From positions 62,001-126,000 of the forward strand of contig JAHDOV010000006.1 of assembly GCA_018434685.1 (NCBI GenBank): a stretch of DNA of 64,000 bases, written 5' to 3'. Position 1 is the first letter of the stretch. Every line of letters begins with the position of its first letter. The notes beneath the pieces were generated by a model that saw only the letters and a list, made by a program, of their open reading frames with translations, did no database searches and was not told where the DNA came from. This document shows positions 53,960-62,691 of this stretch, piece after piece. The DNA is from Deltaproteobacteria bacterium (GTDB lineage: Bacteria; Desulfobacterota; Desulfomonilia; UBA1062). The position numbers and the translations under genes are program-made.

Positions 53960-54412
53960 ATGAAAAAGATCGCGATGTTTGTGACAGGGACAGTGCTTAT
54001 GGCCTTTGTAGCCCTCCCGCTGTTCGCTCGGGGAGATGGGTGCGGCAGTGGATGGAGAGATTCCGACTGCCCCCGGTATGAAAGAGCTGCAGGATATCAG
54101 GACTGCCCGTACTATGGCACGCAGGGCAGTAATCTCACCCAGGAGCAGCGTACCCAGTTGGATGCACTGCGGGATGAATACCGGACAAATACCGAGAAGC
54201 TCAGGGATCAGCTGCGGGACAAGCGGTATGAGCTGATGACCCAGCTGCGTTCCTCCACCCCTGACGAGGCCAGTGTCAGAGAGCTCCAGGCCGAGATCAG
54301 CACGCTCAGGGCAGAGATGGACAAGGCATGGATCGATCATTCCCTGAAGGTGAAGAAGGTGAACCCTGATGCGCAGCCCGGATATGGAAAGGGACACGGA
54401 CGCATGATGTGA
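53960..54412 (+). CDS. zraP: ZraP-like periplasmic metal-binding chaperone
   Basis: The 150-residue product has a signal peptide (about 1-23), a Cys-rich N-terminus (DGCGSGWRDSDCP, DCPYYG), a long helical region with 'TQEQRTQLDALRDEYRTNTE' and 'RDQLRDKRYELMTQLRSSTP', and a basic His-containing tail 'GYGKGHGRMM'. This is the Spy/CpxP/ZraP family; ZraP is a zinc-loaded chaperone and sensor brake. The context (consensus sigma-54 promoter, adjacent ZraS/ZraR-like genes) supports the call. AAAGGAGAGCCAAG precedes the ATG. Confidence 0.85.
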   Translation: MKKIAMFVTGTVLMAFVALPLFARGDGCGSGWRDSDCPRYERAAGYQDCPYYGTQGSNLTQEQRTQLDALRDEYRTNTEKLRDQLRDKRYELMTQLRSSTPDEASVRELQAEISTLRAEMDKAWIDHSLKVKKVNPDAQPGYGKGHGRMM

Positions 54413-54512
54413 GCAGTCCGTACCGGTTCAGGGAACAATTTGTGAGAACTCTAGACAGATGCTGAAACGTTGAGAAGATACAGAACCACTTTATAGCTAA
54501 TACCTCCTCATA

Positions 54513-54549
54513 GGGATGGCGTTTTGCCCAGACGCCATCCCATTTTTTT
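54513..54549 (+). terminator. Rho-independent terminator of zraP-like gene
   Basis: GGGATGGCG (54513-54521) pairs perfectly with CGCCATCCC (54533-54541), followed by seven T at 54543-54549. It is oriented for the zraP-like transcript and lies about 100 bases after the stop. Confidence 0.9.
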
Positions 54550-54562
54550 ATTATACAATTCT

Positions 54563-55372
54563 CTAGAGGTAACTGTGGAGGCCGGGGAGATAGTTCACGC
54601 CGAAATAGGTGAACAGGACGCTTGCAAGACCTATGAGAACCAGGATGGCAAAGCGTTTTCCCGACCAGCTGTGGATGAGCCTGGCATGCAGGGCCGAGGC
54701 GTAGATGAGCCAGGTGATCAGTGCCCAGGTCTCCTTCGGGTCCCATCCCCAGTATCTCCCCCATGCCGAGTTTGCCCAGACAGAACCCGTCATGATGCCG
54801 ATGGTAAAGAATATGAACCCGATGACCAGGATCTGGTAGATGCGCTCTTCGATGCCGTTGGCGGATGCAGCGTGCCCGGATGCCCTGAGCCTGTAGAGAT
54901 AGAAGGCACTGTAGACCGAGGCGATGACAAAGGCCGCATAACCCAAAAAGCAGGTGATGACATGGCTGATCAGCCAGTTGCTTTTGAGTGCAGGGATGAG
55001 CGGCTGTATCTGTGATGAAATCCCCGGGGAGAACGATGCGTACGCCATAAAGATGAAGGAGATCGGCAGGCAGAACACCCCGATAGTACTTGCGGCCTTT
55101 CTGCTCTCGACAAACAGGTAAAACAGCACGATTGTCCAGGAAAAGAATACGAGAGACTCGTAGAAATTCGAAAGCGGGGCATGGCCGTAGCCCAGGTGGT
55201 AGGATTCGACCCATCTGAACACGAGGCCCGCGGTATGGGCGACAAAACCGGCTGCCGTCAGGATATTGCCCGCGATTCCGAAATATCTCCGGCCGAGTAC
55301 GATCCTGAGGATAAAGAAGGCAAATGCGGCAAGGTAGATAAAGGTCACCCAGCCCAAGATTGTGGTATTCAT
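54563..55372 (-). CDS. ccsA: Cytochrome c biogenesis protein CcsA/ResC type
   Basis: The 269-residue product has about eight membrane helices and the tryptophan-rich haem motif 'WGRYWGWDPKETWALITWL' (WWD domain), with flanking histidines ('HTAGLVFRWVESYH', 'ALHARLIHSW'). It delivers haem across the membrane in System II c-type cytochrome maturation; it is also named CcsB in some databases. It overlaps the stop of the ResB-like gene by 4 bases, so translation is coupled. Confidence 0.95.
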   Translation of the reverse strand: MNTTILGWVTFIYLAAFAFFILRIVLGRRYFGIAGNILTAAGFVAHTAGLVFRWVESYHLGYGHAPLSNFYESLVFFSWTIVLFYLFVESRKAASTIGVFCLPISFIFMAYASFSPGISSQIQPLIPALKSNWLISHVITCFLGYAAFVIASVYSAFYLYRLRASGHAASANGIEERIYQILVIGFIFFTIGIMTGSVWANSAWGRYWGWDPKETWALITWLIYASALHARLIHSWSGKRFAILVLIGLASVLFTYFGVNYLPGLHSYL

Positions 55373-56739
55373 CTCAACTCTCCGTTAACTTCCTTGAGGA
55401 TATGAAGGATCTCCTCGTCCGGGGTACCCGGCGATATGCCCGGCTGCACGGTGATGCTGATCTTTCCGTCCCTGCATTCCGCCCAGATACGTTTGCGCGG
55501 GATGAGCAGTGCTGTAAAGATGCCGAGGAAGAATGCCAGACTGCCTGCCGCCACGATGACTCCGCCGGGATCTCGATTGACTGAGAGGCCGGTTATGTAG
55601 TGGTGGGTGAGGCCGTCGAGCGAGAAGACAAAGGGTGCGAAGCGCCCGGGGTTGAACTGGGGCGCCCTCGTGAAGAGATCGGGTATGGCCGAGCTGATCT
55701 CCTGGATGTATTTGAATACCCAAACTTGCCCGTGGCTGTCGGGGCCGGAGACATCGAGCTGCACCGCAGGCCCCATCTTCATGAAGTCGTCTTCGATGCG
55801 GAGTATCCTGATCCTTGTCACCTGGTCATCTAGCATGTATTCCTTGCCGGCAGAGGCGGTGATGGACTCATTATCACTGCCCTGTACCACGTTGAGCCGC
55901 GCATCATAGCCAACCCGGTAATTGGACTGGTAAAAGCGGATTCCCCTGAATGAGACGGGATGATTCACCATGAGGCTTCCCTGCTGCACGGTACGGCCGT
56001 CTTCGAGAAAACTCAGTTCCGAGAGAAATTCCTTTGGCATGCCGTTGTCGTAGAAGTCGGCCTTGAAGGCATCGCATCGCACTGTAAACCCCAGGTCGAC
56101 TACGCCCGGGTTGCTGTTCAGGTATGCCCTGTCTGTGGATGTGCCTTCAGCGAGCTCCACATATGCATCGAACCCGGTGAACCTCCCCGCTATCATCCCG
56201 AAGATGATGACCAGGATGCTCAGGTGGGCGAGGGAGAGGATGAGCCTCTTGTGTCTGCCCCGCTGGGCAGACAGGGTGACCCCGCCACTCGACTCTTCGC
56301 GGGAGACCTTTCCATACCGGTACCGGATGATGCCCTCGAGCTTCAACATGGTCGATCCAGTATCTTCGCCTGCCACGTTTATCTCTGTCCGGTGTGCATT
56401 GGCGGGTATGCCGCCGGATGATGCGTTCCTTACAGAGCGTACCAGGGACGGCAATCTCCTGGTTGTGCAAACGAGCAGGTTCAGCCCGAGCAGGCCTGCA
56501 AGCGAGAGAAACAGGAAGGAATGGTAAAAATCAGAGAGCTGTAACGCGTTGAATACCTTGAGCAGGCCTGGAGAAAGATGGAGATGGACCCCGGGTCCTT
56601 CCTGCGGGATGAGGGTCCCCACGATGGAAGACAATGCCAGGATGAGCAGGAGCCAGATGGCGAGTTTCATCGAAGAAAAGAATGATACTATCGGGTGTGT
56701 CTTTTTTGCAGATACTGTTTTCTGTGAGGTAGTTTTCAA
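55369..56739 (-). CDS. resB: ResB-like cytochrome c biogenesis protein
   Basis: The 456-residue product has three N-terminal helices and one C-terminal helix with a large periplasmic part between. Landmarks are 'SMKLAIWLLLILALSSIVGT', 'DFYHSFLFLSLAGLLGLNLL', 'HPVSFRGIRFYQSNYRVGYD' and 'VAAGSLAFFLGIFTALLIP', the standard ResB pattern. ResB and CcsA form the cytochrome c synthase of System II. The pair implies that periplasmic c-type cytochromes are made; no cytochrome gene is in the window. The upstream divergent gene is the DUF401 permease. Confidence 0.95.
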   Translation of the reverse strand: MKTTSQKTVSAKKTHPIVSFFSSMKLAIWLLLILALSSIVGTLIPQEGPGVHLHLSPGLLKVFNALQLSDFYHSFLFLSLAGLLGLNLLVCTTRRLPSLVRSVRNASSGGIPANAHRTEINVAGEDTGSTMLKLEGIIRYRYGKVSREESSGGVTLSAQRGRHKRLILSLAHLSILVIIFGMIAGRFTGFDAYVELAEGTSTDRAYLNSNPGVVDLGFTVRCDAFKADFYDNGMPKEFLSELSFLEDGRTVQQGSLMVNHPVSFRGIRFYQSNYRVGYDARLNVVQGSDNESITASAGKEYMLDDQVTRIRILRIEDDFMKMGPAVQLDVSGPDSHGQVWVFKYIQEISSAIPDLFTRAPQFNPGRFAPFVFSLDGLTHHYITGLSVNRDPGGVIVAAGSLAFFLGIFTALLIPRKRIWAECRDGKISITVQPGISPGTPDEEILHILKEVNGELR

Positions 56740-56899
56740 GATTCAGCTCGTTTTTATGACGTGGGATAGGGTAAAAATAATTCATCCGTCAGCAATTATC
56801 AACAGGGATTTGCGTTTGGCCGTGGATAACATAAGCTTGTCTTGGCATGATCACTTTGCTATGAGGCTTTTCTTGCTACGCATGATATAGGGAAACACT

Positions 56900-58195
56900 A
56901 TGCTGATGATTCCGGATGTGCCTGCTATCGTGAAGCTCCTCCTGGCCTTTGTCCTTGTGCTGATCGCCATCAGGGGGAGACTCTCGCTCGGCAATGCATT
57001 TCTCCTCGGGGCCGTGGCCCTGGGAATCCTGTTCGGCCTGCGCCCTGCTGCCATGATTTCATCGATGGTCTCCTCGGTTACCTATCCCAAGACCCTGATG
57101 CTCTCGTTCATTGTTTCCCTCATCCTTATCCTGAGCAGTTCCATGGAATCATCGGGACACATGAGAAAGCTCCTCGAGAGATTCCGGGGTCTGGTCAGCA
57201 ATCCCCGGCTCAACCTGGTGATCTTCCCGGCGCTCATAGGACTCCTGCCCATGCCCGGCGGTGCGGTCTTTTCGGCACCAATGGTCAAGGAACTCGGTGC
57301 TGCAACCGGGCTCAAGCCCGATCACCTCAGCTATGTGAACTACTGGTTCCGCCATATCTGGGAATACTGGTGGCCCTTGTACCCCGGGGTTCTCCTGGCA
57401 ATCACCATGGCCGATGTCCACCTGGGGGCCTTCGTGCTGTTTTTCTGCCCCATGACCTTTGTTGCCCTTAGCATCGGGTATCAGCCCATTAAGAAATATC
57501 ATGACTTTTCCTCACAGGCCAGGACATCCCCGCGCCCCCCGGTGTGGCCCTTCATCCGGGCGCTCTCTCCGATCCTGATCGTTATCCTGTTGGGCCTTGG
57601 TATCGGAGAAGTGCTCTGTGTGTTGCGGCCCGCATCCGTTATCTCAAAGGAGGCCGGTCTGGTTGTGGCATTATGCATGGCTATCGGGTGGGTCTGGCAT
57701 GACAATGCCATGAGCCTGTCACAGATCCGGGCCGTGGTGGGAGATCGCAGACTGTTGGGTATGGTATATATGGTCTTTACCATTCTGATCTTCAAAGGTA
57801 TCCTCGAAGACTCTCACGCCGTTGAGGCCATCAGCAGAGAACTGGCGGTTCTAAAGGTGCCTCTGTGGCTGATCACCATCGTGCTCCCGTTCCTGGTGGG
57901 CGGGGTCGTGGGGATCACCATCGCCTTTGTCGGGAGCACCTTTCCCATCCTCATTTCACTCATTACCGCGTTTGACCAGACACAGTTGCTCCTGCCCTAC
58001 CTCATGCTTGCCCTGGTCAGCGGGTTTGTCGGGGTGCTCCTCTCCCCCCTGCACCTGTGTCTTCTGCTCTCAAATAAATATTTTAATGCCGGCTTCTTTC
58101 AGGTATACAGGCACCTCTGGCTACCCAGTGCCGTGGTTCTTGCCGCAGGGATCGTCTATTTTTGGATAGCCAGGATGGTGATACTTGGGATATAG
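56900..58195 (+). CDS. DUF401 family membrane protein
   Basis: The 431-residue product has ten or more helices and the DUF401 landmarks 'SSSMESSGHMRKLLERF', 'PALIGLLPMPGGAVFSAPMV' and 'NYWFRHIWEYWWPLYPGVLL'. The family belongs to the broad ion transporter superfamily; substrates are unknown. The ATG follows 'AGGGAAACACT', a moderate ribosome site. It is divergent from resB and upstream of the purine operon, 153 bases away. Confidence 0.85.
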   Translation: MLMIPDVPAIVKLLLAFVLVLIAIRGRLSLGNAFLLGAVALGILFGLRPAAMISSMVSSVTYPKTLMLSFIVSLILILSSSMESSGHMRKLLERFRGLVSNPRLNLVIFPALIGLLPMPGGAVFSAPMVKELGAATGLKPDHLSYVNYWFRHIWEYWWPLYPGVLLAITMADVHLGAFVLFFCPMTFVALSIGYQPIKKYHDFSSQARTSPRPPVWPFIRALSPILIVILLGLGIGEVLCVLRPASVISKEAGLVVALCMAIGWVWHDNAMSLSQIRAVVGDRRLLGMVYMVFTILIFKGILEDSHAVEAISRELAVLKVPLWLITIVLPFLVGGVVGITIAFVGSTFPILISLITAFDQTQLLLPYLMLALVSGFVGVLLSPLHLCLLLSNKYFNAGFFQVYRHLWLPSAVVLAAGIVYFWIARMVILGI

Positions 58196-58348
58196 AGCGG
58201 GCAGTCTGCCAGGAGATGATGGAATGCGGTGCAGAAGGATCATGACGCAAGGTCCTCTGCGCAGATAACGAACCGTGCGTGTTTGGATAAAGTGCAATTG
58301 ACTAATGGAAGGATCATATAGTAGGAAAAAACTCTGAGGGGGTTGTAT

Positions 58349-59389
58349 ATGTCGTTGACGTACAAAGAAGCCGGTGTTGACATCGATAAACAGAATCTCT
58401 TGATCAAGAATATCAAGCAGGTTATCAAATCAACCTACGGACCGGAGGTCATCGGTGGTATCGGAGGTTTTGCCGGCCTGTTCAAGCTCGATATCGGCAA
58501 TTTTAAAGACCCTGTTCTCGTCTCTTCCACCGACGGGGTCGGGACGAAGATCAAGATCGCACTCATGGCGAATATCCACAAATATATCGGTATAGACCTG
58601 GTGGCAATGGTGGTGAACGACCTGATCGTCGACGGTGCCCATCCTCTGTTTTTCCTCGACTATTTTGCCACCGGCAAACTGAACGTGGAACGGGGCAAGA
58701 CGATCATATCGGGCATTGCAGAAGGGTGCAAAGAGGCCGGCTGCGCCCTGATCGGCGGAGAGACTGCCGAGATGCCGGGTATCTATAACGAGGATGATTA
58801 CGATCTCGCCGGGTTCGGCGTGGGCGTGGTGGACAGCGACAAGATCATCGACGGCTCCCGGATATCTGAAAAAGACGTTCTCATCGGCCTGCACTCCTCG
58901 GGCGTCCACAGCAACGGTTTCTCCCTGGTGAGAAAGGTGCTCTTCGACCGGGCCAAGATGAATATCGGCGACTATGTCGAGGATCTCGGGAAGACCCTTG
59001 GTGAAGAGCTCATCACACCGACCAGGATCTATGTCAAGAGCATCCTGAATCTCATGCGCACGTTCGAGATCAAGGGTATCGTGCATATCACCGGCGGTGG
59101 ATTTATCGACAACATCCCGAGGATTCTGCCTTCACGTTCCAATGTCGTGATCCAGAGGAAGAACTGGGAAGTCCCTCCCGTGTTCTCGTTTATCCAGGGT
59201 CTGGGCAAGATCGATGACGTGGAGATGTACCGGACCTTCAACATGGGTATCGGCATGATCCTGATCGTTTCCGAAAAAGACGCCGATGATGTGATGCTCA
59301 GGCTTAAGGGGCTCAAGGAACCGGCAGCTGTCATCGGATACGTAAAATCCCATAAAAAAGGCGAGGACCAGGTTCTCTTCGAAGAATAG
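58349..59389 (+). CDS. purM: Phosphoribosylaminoimidazole synthetase PurM
   Basis: The 346-residue product starts 'MSLTYKEAGVDIDKQNLLI', shows the PurM signatures 'VSSTDGVGTKIKIA', 'ALIGGETAEMPGIY' and 'GLHSSGVHSNGFSLVRK', and ends with the C-terminal 'ADDVMLRLKGLKEPAAVIG'. It converts FGAM to AIR in step five of purine synthesis. GAGGGGG lies 8-10 bases before the ATG. It is followed after 8 bases by purN, and both begin a tight operon extending to 62654. Confidence 0.95.
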   Translation: MSLTYKEAGVDIDKQNLLIKNIKQVIKSTYGPEVIGGIGGFAGLFKLDIGNFKDPVLVSSTDGVGTKIKIALMANIHKYIGIDLVAMVVNDLIVDGAHPLFFLDYFATGKLNVERGKTIISGIAEGCKEAGCALIGGETAEMPGIYNEDDYDLAGFGVGVVDSDKIIDGSRISEKDVLIGLHSSGVHSNGFSLVRKVLFDRAKMNIGDYVEDLGKTLGEELITPTRIYVKSILNLMRTFEIKGIVHITGGGFIDNIPRILPSRSNVVIQRKNWEVPPVFSFIQGLGKIDDVEMYRTFNMGIGMILIVSEKDADDVMLRLKGLKEPAAVIGYVKSHKKGEDQVLFEE

Positions 59390-59397
59390 GAGCACAG

Positions 59398-60051
59398 GTG
59401 ATACGAATAGGGGTGCTGGTTTCCGGCAGCGGATCCAATCTGCAGTCCATTATGGATGCATGCGATCGCGGTGACATAGACGGCGAGGTAGCGGTCGTCA
59501 TCAGCAATGTCGCCGGTGCCTATGCGCTCAAACGTGCAGAGAACAACTCCATCCCGACAAAAATCTTCCTGCACCAGGAGTATCCCGACAGGCAAAGCTT
59601 CGACAGCCGGATCGCACAGACCCTGGAGGAGTACAAGGTGGACCTGGTGGCGCTCGCGGGTTTCATGCGGGTGCTCACGCCCGAGTTTCTGGACCGGTTT
59701 CCCCACAGGGTGATCAATATCCATCCCGCCCTTCTCCCGGCATTTCCGGGTCTCGGAGTACGGCAGAAGGCCATCGATCACGGCGTGCGCTTTTCAGGAT
59801 GTACGGTTCACTTCGTGGATTCGGGCGTGGATACCGGGCCTATCATTATCCAGGCAGTAGTGCCCGTGTATCCGGATGATACGGAAGAAGAATTGAAGGA
59901 CAGGATCATCGCGTTGGAACATCAGATTTATCCCAGGGCAATCCAGTTATTCGCACAAGGAGCCCTGGAGATCGCCGGAAGAAAGGTGTTTGTCCGTAAT
60001 CTGGTAAAGGATGCTTCGCTGTGCCTCGTAAATCCGCCGTTGGACAGCTGA
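59398..60051 (+). CDS. purN: Phosphoribosylglycinamide formyltransferase PurN
   Basis: The 217-residue product has 'VLVSGSGSNLQSIMDAC' at the start, 'LAGFMRVLTPEFLDRFPHRV', 'NIHPALLPAFPG' and 'HFVDSGVDTGPIIIQAVVPV', with the catalytic Asn/His/Asp set. It formylates GAR with N10-formyl-THF, step three of purine synthesis. The start is GTG at 59398 after AGGAGCACAG. Its 3' end overlaps the DUF523 gene by 31 bases. Confidence 0.95.
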   Translation: MIRIGVLVSGSGSNLQSIMDACDRGDIDGEVAVVISNVAGAYALKRAENNSIPTKIFLHQEYPDRQSFDSRIAQTLEEYKVDLVALAGFMRVLTPEFLDRFPHRVINIHPALLPAFPGLGVRQKAIDHGVRFSGCTVHFVDSGVDTGPIIIQAVVPVYPDDTEEELKDRIIALEHQIYPRAIQLFAQGALEIAGRKVFVRNLVKDASLCLVNPPLDS

Positions 60052-60491
60052 AAGGCCCAGTTCTCGTCAGTGCCTGCCTGCTGGGGATCCCCTGCAGATA
60101 CAACGGAAAATCAAAAGTTCAGCCGGCTATCCTGGAAAATCACGATATCATCCCTGTTCCCGTGTGCCCCGAACAGCTTGGGGGACTCCCGACCCCGCGA
60201 CCTCCTGCGTACTTCGTGGGGGGGGACGGACAGGCGGTGCTCGATGGCCGCGCAGTGCTGCTGAACCGGGATGGCCGTGACGTAACGAAGTACTTTATCG
60301 ATGGTGCCCGTCACACGTGCGAGATAGCCAGGCTCCTCAAGGTGGAATGGGCCATACTCCAGGAGAGGAGCCCCTCGTGCGGAATACACCAGGTCTGGCT
60401 GGAAGACCGGTTGATCCATGGACTGGGCGTCACGGCAGCCATGCTCAAGCAGATGGGGATATCCCTCATGAACGAGGATAGTGAACCATGA
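60021..60491 (+). CDS. DUF523 protein
   Basis: The 156-residue product begins 'VSACLLGIPCRYNGKSK' and contains 'VPVCPEQLGGLPTPRPPA' and 'LQERSPSCGIHQVW', the DUF523 signatures with conserved Cys pairs. These small proteins are suspected to bind metal or sulfur and are found beside tRNA and sulfur genes; no function is proved. The start is GTG 60021 inside the purN 3' end, so it is coupled. The stop overlaps the next start by 4 bases. Confidence 0.85.
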   Translation: MPRKSAVGQLKGPVLVSACLLGIPCRYNGKSKVQPAILENHDIIPVPVCPEQLGGLPTPRPPAYFVGGDGQAVLDGRAVLLNRDGRDVTKYFIDGARHTCEIARLLKVEWAILQERSPSCGIHQVWLEDRLIHGLGVTAAMLKQMGISLMNEDSEP

Positions 60492-61717
60492 ACAACACCT
60501 ATGACGTGATAGGGGCAGGTGAGGGGATGGCCGGACTCGTGGCCAGTGTGCTGCTTGCCGGCAAGGGGTTCTCATGCCTGTGGGCAGATACCTCGGAACA
60601 GGAGGAGGGCCTGCCGGTCCAGTACAACATTCCGTCATTGATCACCCGGGGATTCTGGGAGCAGGGCCTCAAACCGATACTCGGTTCACTGGACACCTCG
60701 ATCATCGAAACCCTGCGGCCGAGAAAGATCCGGCACATGCAGAGTATCGTGGCCGGGAAAAGGGTCGATATCCCCAGCGGAGAGCTGCTCAAAAACAGTT
60801 CCTTTCACAGGAAGATGCAGAAGAGATACCTTTCGCTTCTCGCCAGGTCCATGGCAAATCCGACGACCATCATGAACGCCCCGATAGGCATGATCCCCCG
60901 CATGGAACCCTGGGAGAAGGAATTCATCTCGGGCCTGAGCCGCACCACGACCATGGAGTATGTCTCGTACCTCCGGTACCTGACAGCGCTGATCGGGATG
61001 TATTCGATCGACTACGGGGAGATGAAGCACGTTCTCGGTTCGTTTCTGGCAGAGACCAGGGGAACCTATGTCTGTGACCGTGATGTGGACTACCTCTCTG
61101 GTGGCAAGGACATAGACGGGGTCAGGGTGGGCGGAACTACGCTCAAGGCTCGGTATTATCTCACCGAGGACCTGCTCGCGAGCGACGCTGCCGACGGGTT
61201 TGTCTTTTACGGCAAGTGCGAGCTCGCCGAAGAGGTGATCCCGGTAGGCATGGGAGATCTCCTGGTGGTGTCTCCTCCCGACGATATGGACTATCCCCTC
61301 ATACTCAGTGTCAATCGCACTTCTCCCACTGCCATGGTAACGGTGGTCACCAGGGTCAGGGTCGACAATACACTCACGTCGCTGGTGGAGGTCTTTTCCT
61401 GGGCCTCCGGAATGATCCTCAAGAGGCTCAGGCAGATCATACCGTTTATGGATGAGTTCCTGGTGAGTCTCGATGGCGTCGATCCCTTCAGTAACAATAC
61501 GATACGTCCGTGGTTTTCCTACAGAGATCATGCAAGACCCCCTTGGTTTTCTGCGAACAGACGTTATATTAAACCAGTAGGAAGAATATTTGCATGCGAT
61601 CGGATGAAGGTTGCATGGTTTGATGTCGAGGGGGAAATCCTTTGGGGCATATGCGTGGCGAATGCCATATTGAAGGAATTGAACAGGTCGGATCTCATTA
61701 TCAAGACCATGGTATGA
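60488..61717 (+). CDS. FAD/NAD(P)-binding oxidoreductase-like protein
   Basis: The 409-residue product opens 'DVIGAGEGMAGLVASVLLAG', a GxGxxG dinucleotide-binding fold in the position expected for FAD (glutamate at 28-34 is replaced by Asp). The remainder ('RKIRHMQSIVAGKRVDIPSG', 'YLSGGKDIDGVRVGGTTLK', 'GRIFACDRMKVAWFDVEGE') resembles the Rab-GDI/phytoene-desaturase-type oxidoreductases in general order, including the C-terminal FAD-binding 'RIFACD' end. The substrate is unknown. Four-base overlaps link it to DUF523 and to the pseudopilin. Confidence 0.7.
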   Translation: MNNTYDVIGAGEGMAGLVASVLLAGKGFSCLWADTSEQEEGLPVQYNIPSLITRGFWEQGLKPILGSLDTSIIETLRPRKIRHMQSIVAGKRVDIPSGELLKNSSFHRKMQKRYLSLLARSMANPTTIMNAPIGMIPRMEPWEKEFISGLSRTTTMEYVSYLRYLTALIGMYSIDYGEMKHVLGSFLAETRGTYVCDRDVDYLSGGKDIDGVRVGGTTLKARYYLTEDLLASDAADGFVFYGKCELAEEVIPVGMGDLLVVSPPDDMDYPLILSVNRTSPTAMVTVVTRVRVDNTLTSLVEVFSWASGMILKRLRQIIPFMDEFLVSLDGVDPFSNNTIRPWFSYRDHARPPWFSANRRYIKPVGRIFACDRMKVAWFDVEGEILWGICVANAILKELNRSDLIIKTMV

Positions 61718-62241
61718 AATCGAAGGGGCTCACCCTTCTTGAGCTGCTGGTGGTCCTGGCCCTCATGTCCATAATGGCTGCCCTTGCCCTGCCCGATCTG
61801 ACAGGGTTTGCCTCCAGGAAGACCCTGCGCAGGCAGGGCGACGAGATCGTTGCCCTGTTCCAGGCCACCCGTGAGAAGGCAATGGAACAGGGAATTCCCT
61901 GGCAGGCCCGATTCTGGCCCGAGGAAGGAAAATGCCTGGGCTTTGGAGACACAAACGGGAGTTTCCAGGCAGATGCGACAGAGGAGCAGATCGGCCCGGT
62001 CTACCTGGAAGACGGCATATGCTTCGGCAGCCATGCCTCTGCAGGTCCGAACAAAACGAGCATCCCCGCAGACGGCGTGAGCTTCGTGAATAATCGTGTG
62101 AGCTTTTCACTCATGGGGTGCTGCAACGCGGGAACCCTCTATCTCAAATCGAAGGACCGTTCCCTGGCCATCAGGCTGCTGCCCGCTTCGGGGACGGCGA
62201 GGATGTGGGAGTATACGGATTCCTGGCAGGTGTTGAAATGA
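61714..62241 (+). CDS. Type II secretion/type IV pseudopilin (GspH/FimT-like)
   Basis: From ATG 61714 the 175-residue product has the class III signal 'KSKG|LTLLELLVVLALMSIM' with Glu at +5, the hydrophobic helix and 'FASRKTLRRQGDEIVALFQA', as in GspH/FimT. Such proteins are minor pseudopilins that prime pilus or T2SS pseudopilus assembly after PilD cleavage. ATGA overlap with the previous stop shows coupling. No major pilin or ATPase gene is in the window. Confidence 0.85.
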   Translation: MKSKGLTLLELLVVLALMSIMAALALPDLTGFASRKTLRRQGDEIVALFQATREKAMEQGIPWQARFWPEEGKCLGFGDTNGSFQADATEEQIGPVYLEDGICFGSHASAGPNKTSIPADGVSFVNNRVSFSLMGCCNAGTLYLKSKDRSLAIRLLPASGTARMWEYTDSWQVLK

Positions 62242-62654
62242 AAGGTTTTTCTCTCATCGAGGTATTGGTGGCCCTTGTTGTGATCATGGTTTTCTTTCTG
62301 GGTGTCTCCAAGACTGCCCTGCTCTCCACCCGATCGTGCACGTACTCCCAAGACCTTACCTGTGCCAGCATGCTCGGGCATTCCAAACTCCTTGCCCTGA
62401 AAGGACTGCCGTTCGATTCGGCTGACCTGAGCCCTGCCTGGCACCAGGACCCGGACAATCCGATCATCCGGGAGAACAGGGGGTTCTATTGCTTCTGGCA
62501 GGTCAGCGATGTGTCATTGGGAAGGAGGGTCGAGCTCTTTGTGGCATGGACAGACAGCCAGAGGGAGGCACCGGTTAATTTTTCATCACTGGCGGACTTG
62601 CAGCGATCCGGATGTCCGAGAATAGATTTCGCCGATGTGTTCCAGGCCCCTTAG
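62238..62654 (+). CDS. Prepilin-type protein (PilV/GspI-like)
   Basis: The 138-residue product begins 'MKG|FSLIEVLVALVVIMVF', with a six-residue or shorter leader (here only MKG), Glu at +5 and a hydrophobic helix, then 'SKTALLSTRSCTYSQDLT' with cysteines probably bonded in the periplasm. It is a minor pilin of the GspI/PilV kind. The ATGA overlap with the preceding stop couples it to the GspH-like gene. It ends the run of + strand genes started by purM. Confidence 0.8.
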   Translation: MKGFSLIEVLVALVVIMVFFLGVSKTALLSTRSCTYSQDLTCASMLGHSKLLALKGLPFDSADLSPAWHQDPDNPIIRENRGFYCFWQVSDVSLGRRVELFVAWTDSQREAPVNFSSLADLQRSGCPRIDFADVFQAP

Positions 62655-62691
62655 TGCGGGGTACGATTCCCGCCGGCAGGGGAAGCGGGTC

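Noticed and set aside
56843-56860. TGGCAT...TTTGCT sequence upstream of the DUF401 gene resembling a sigma-54 promoter
   Set aside because: The GG to GC distance is 14 instead of 12 bases, incompatible with sigma-54 spacing.
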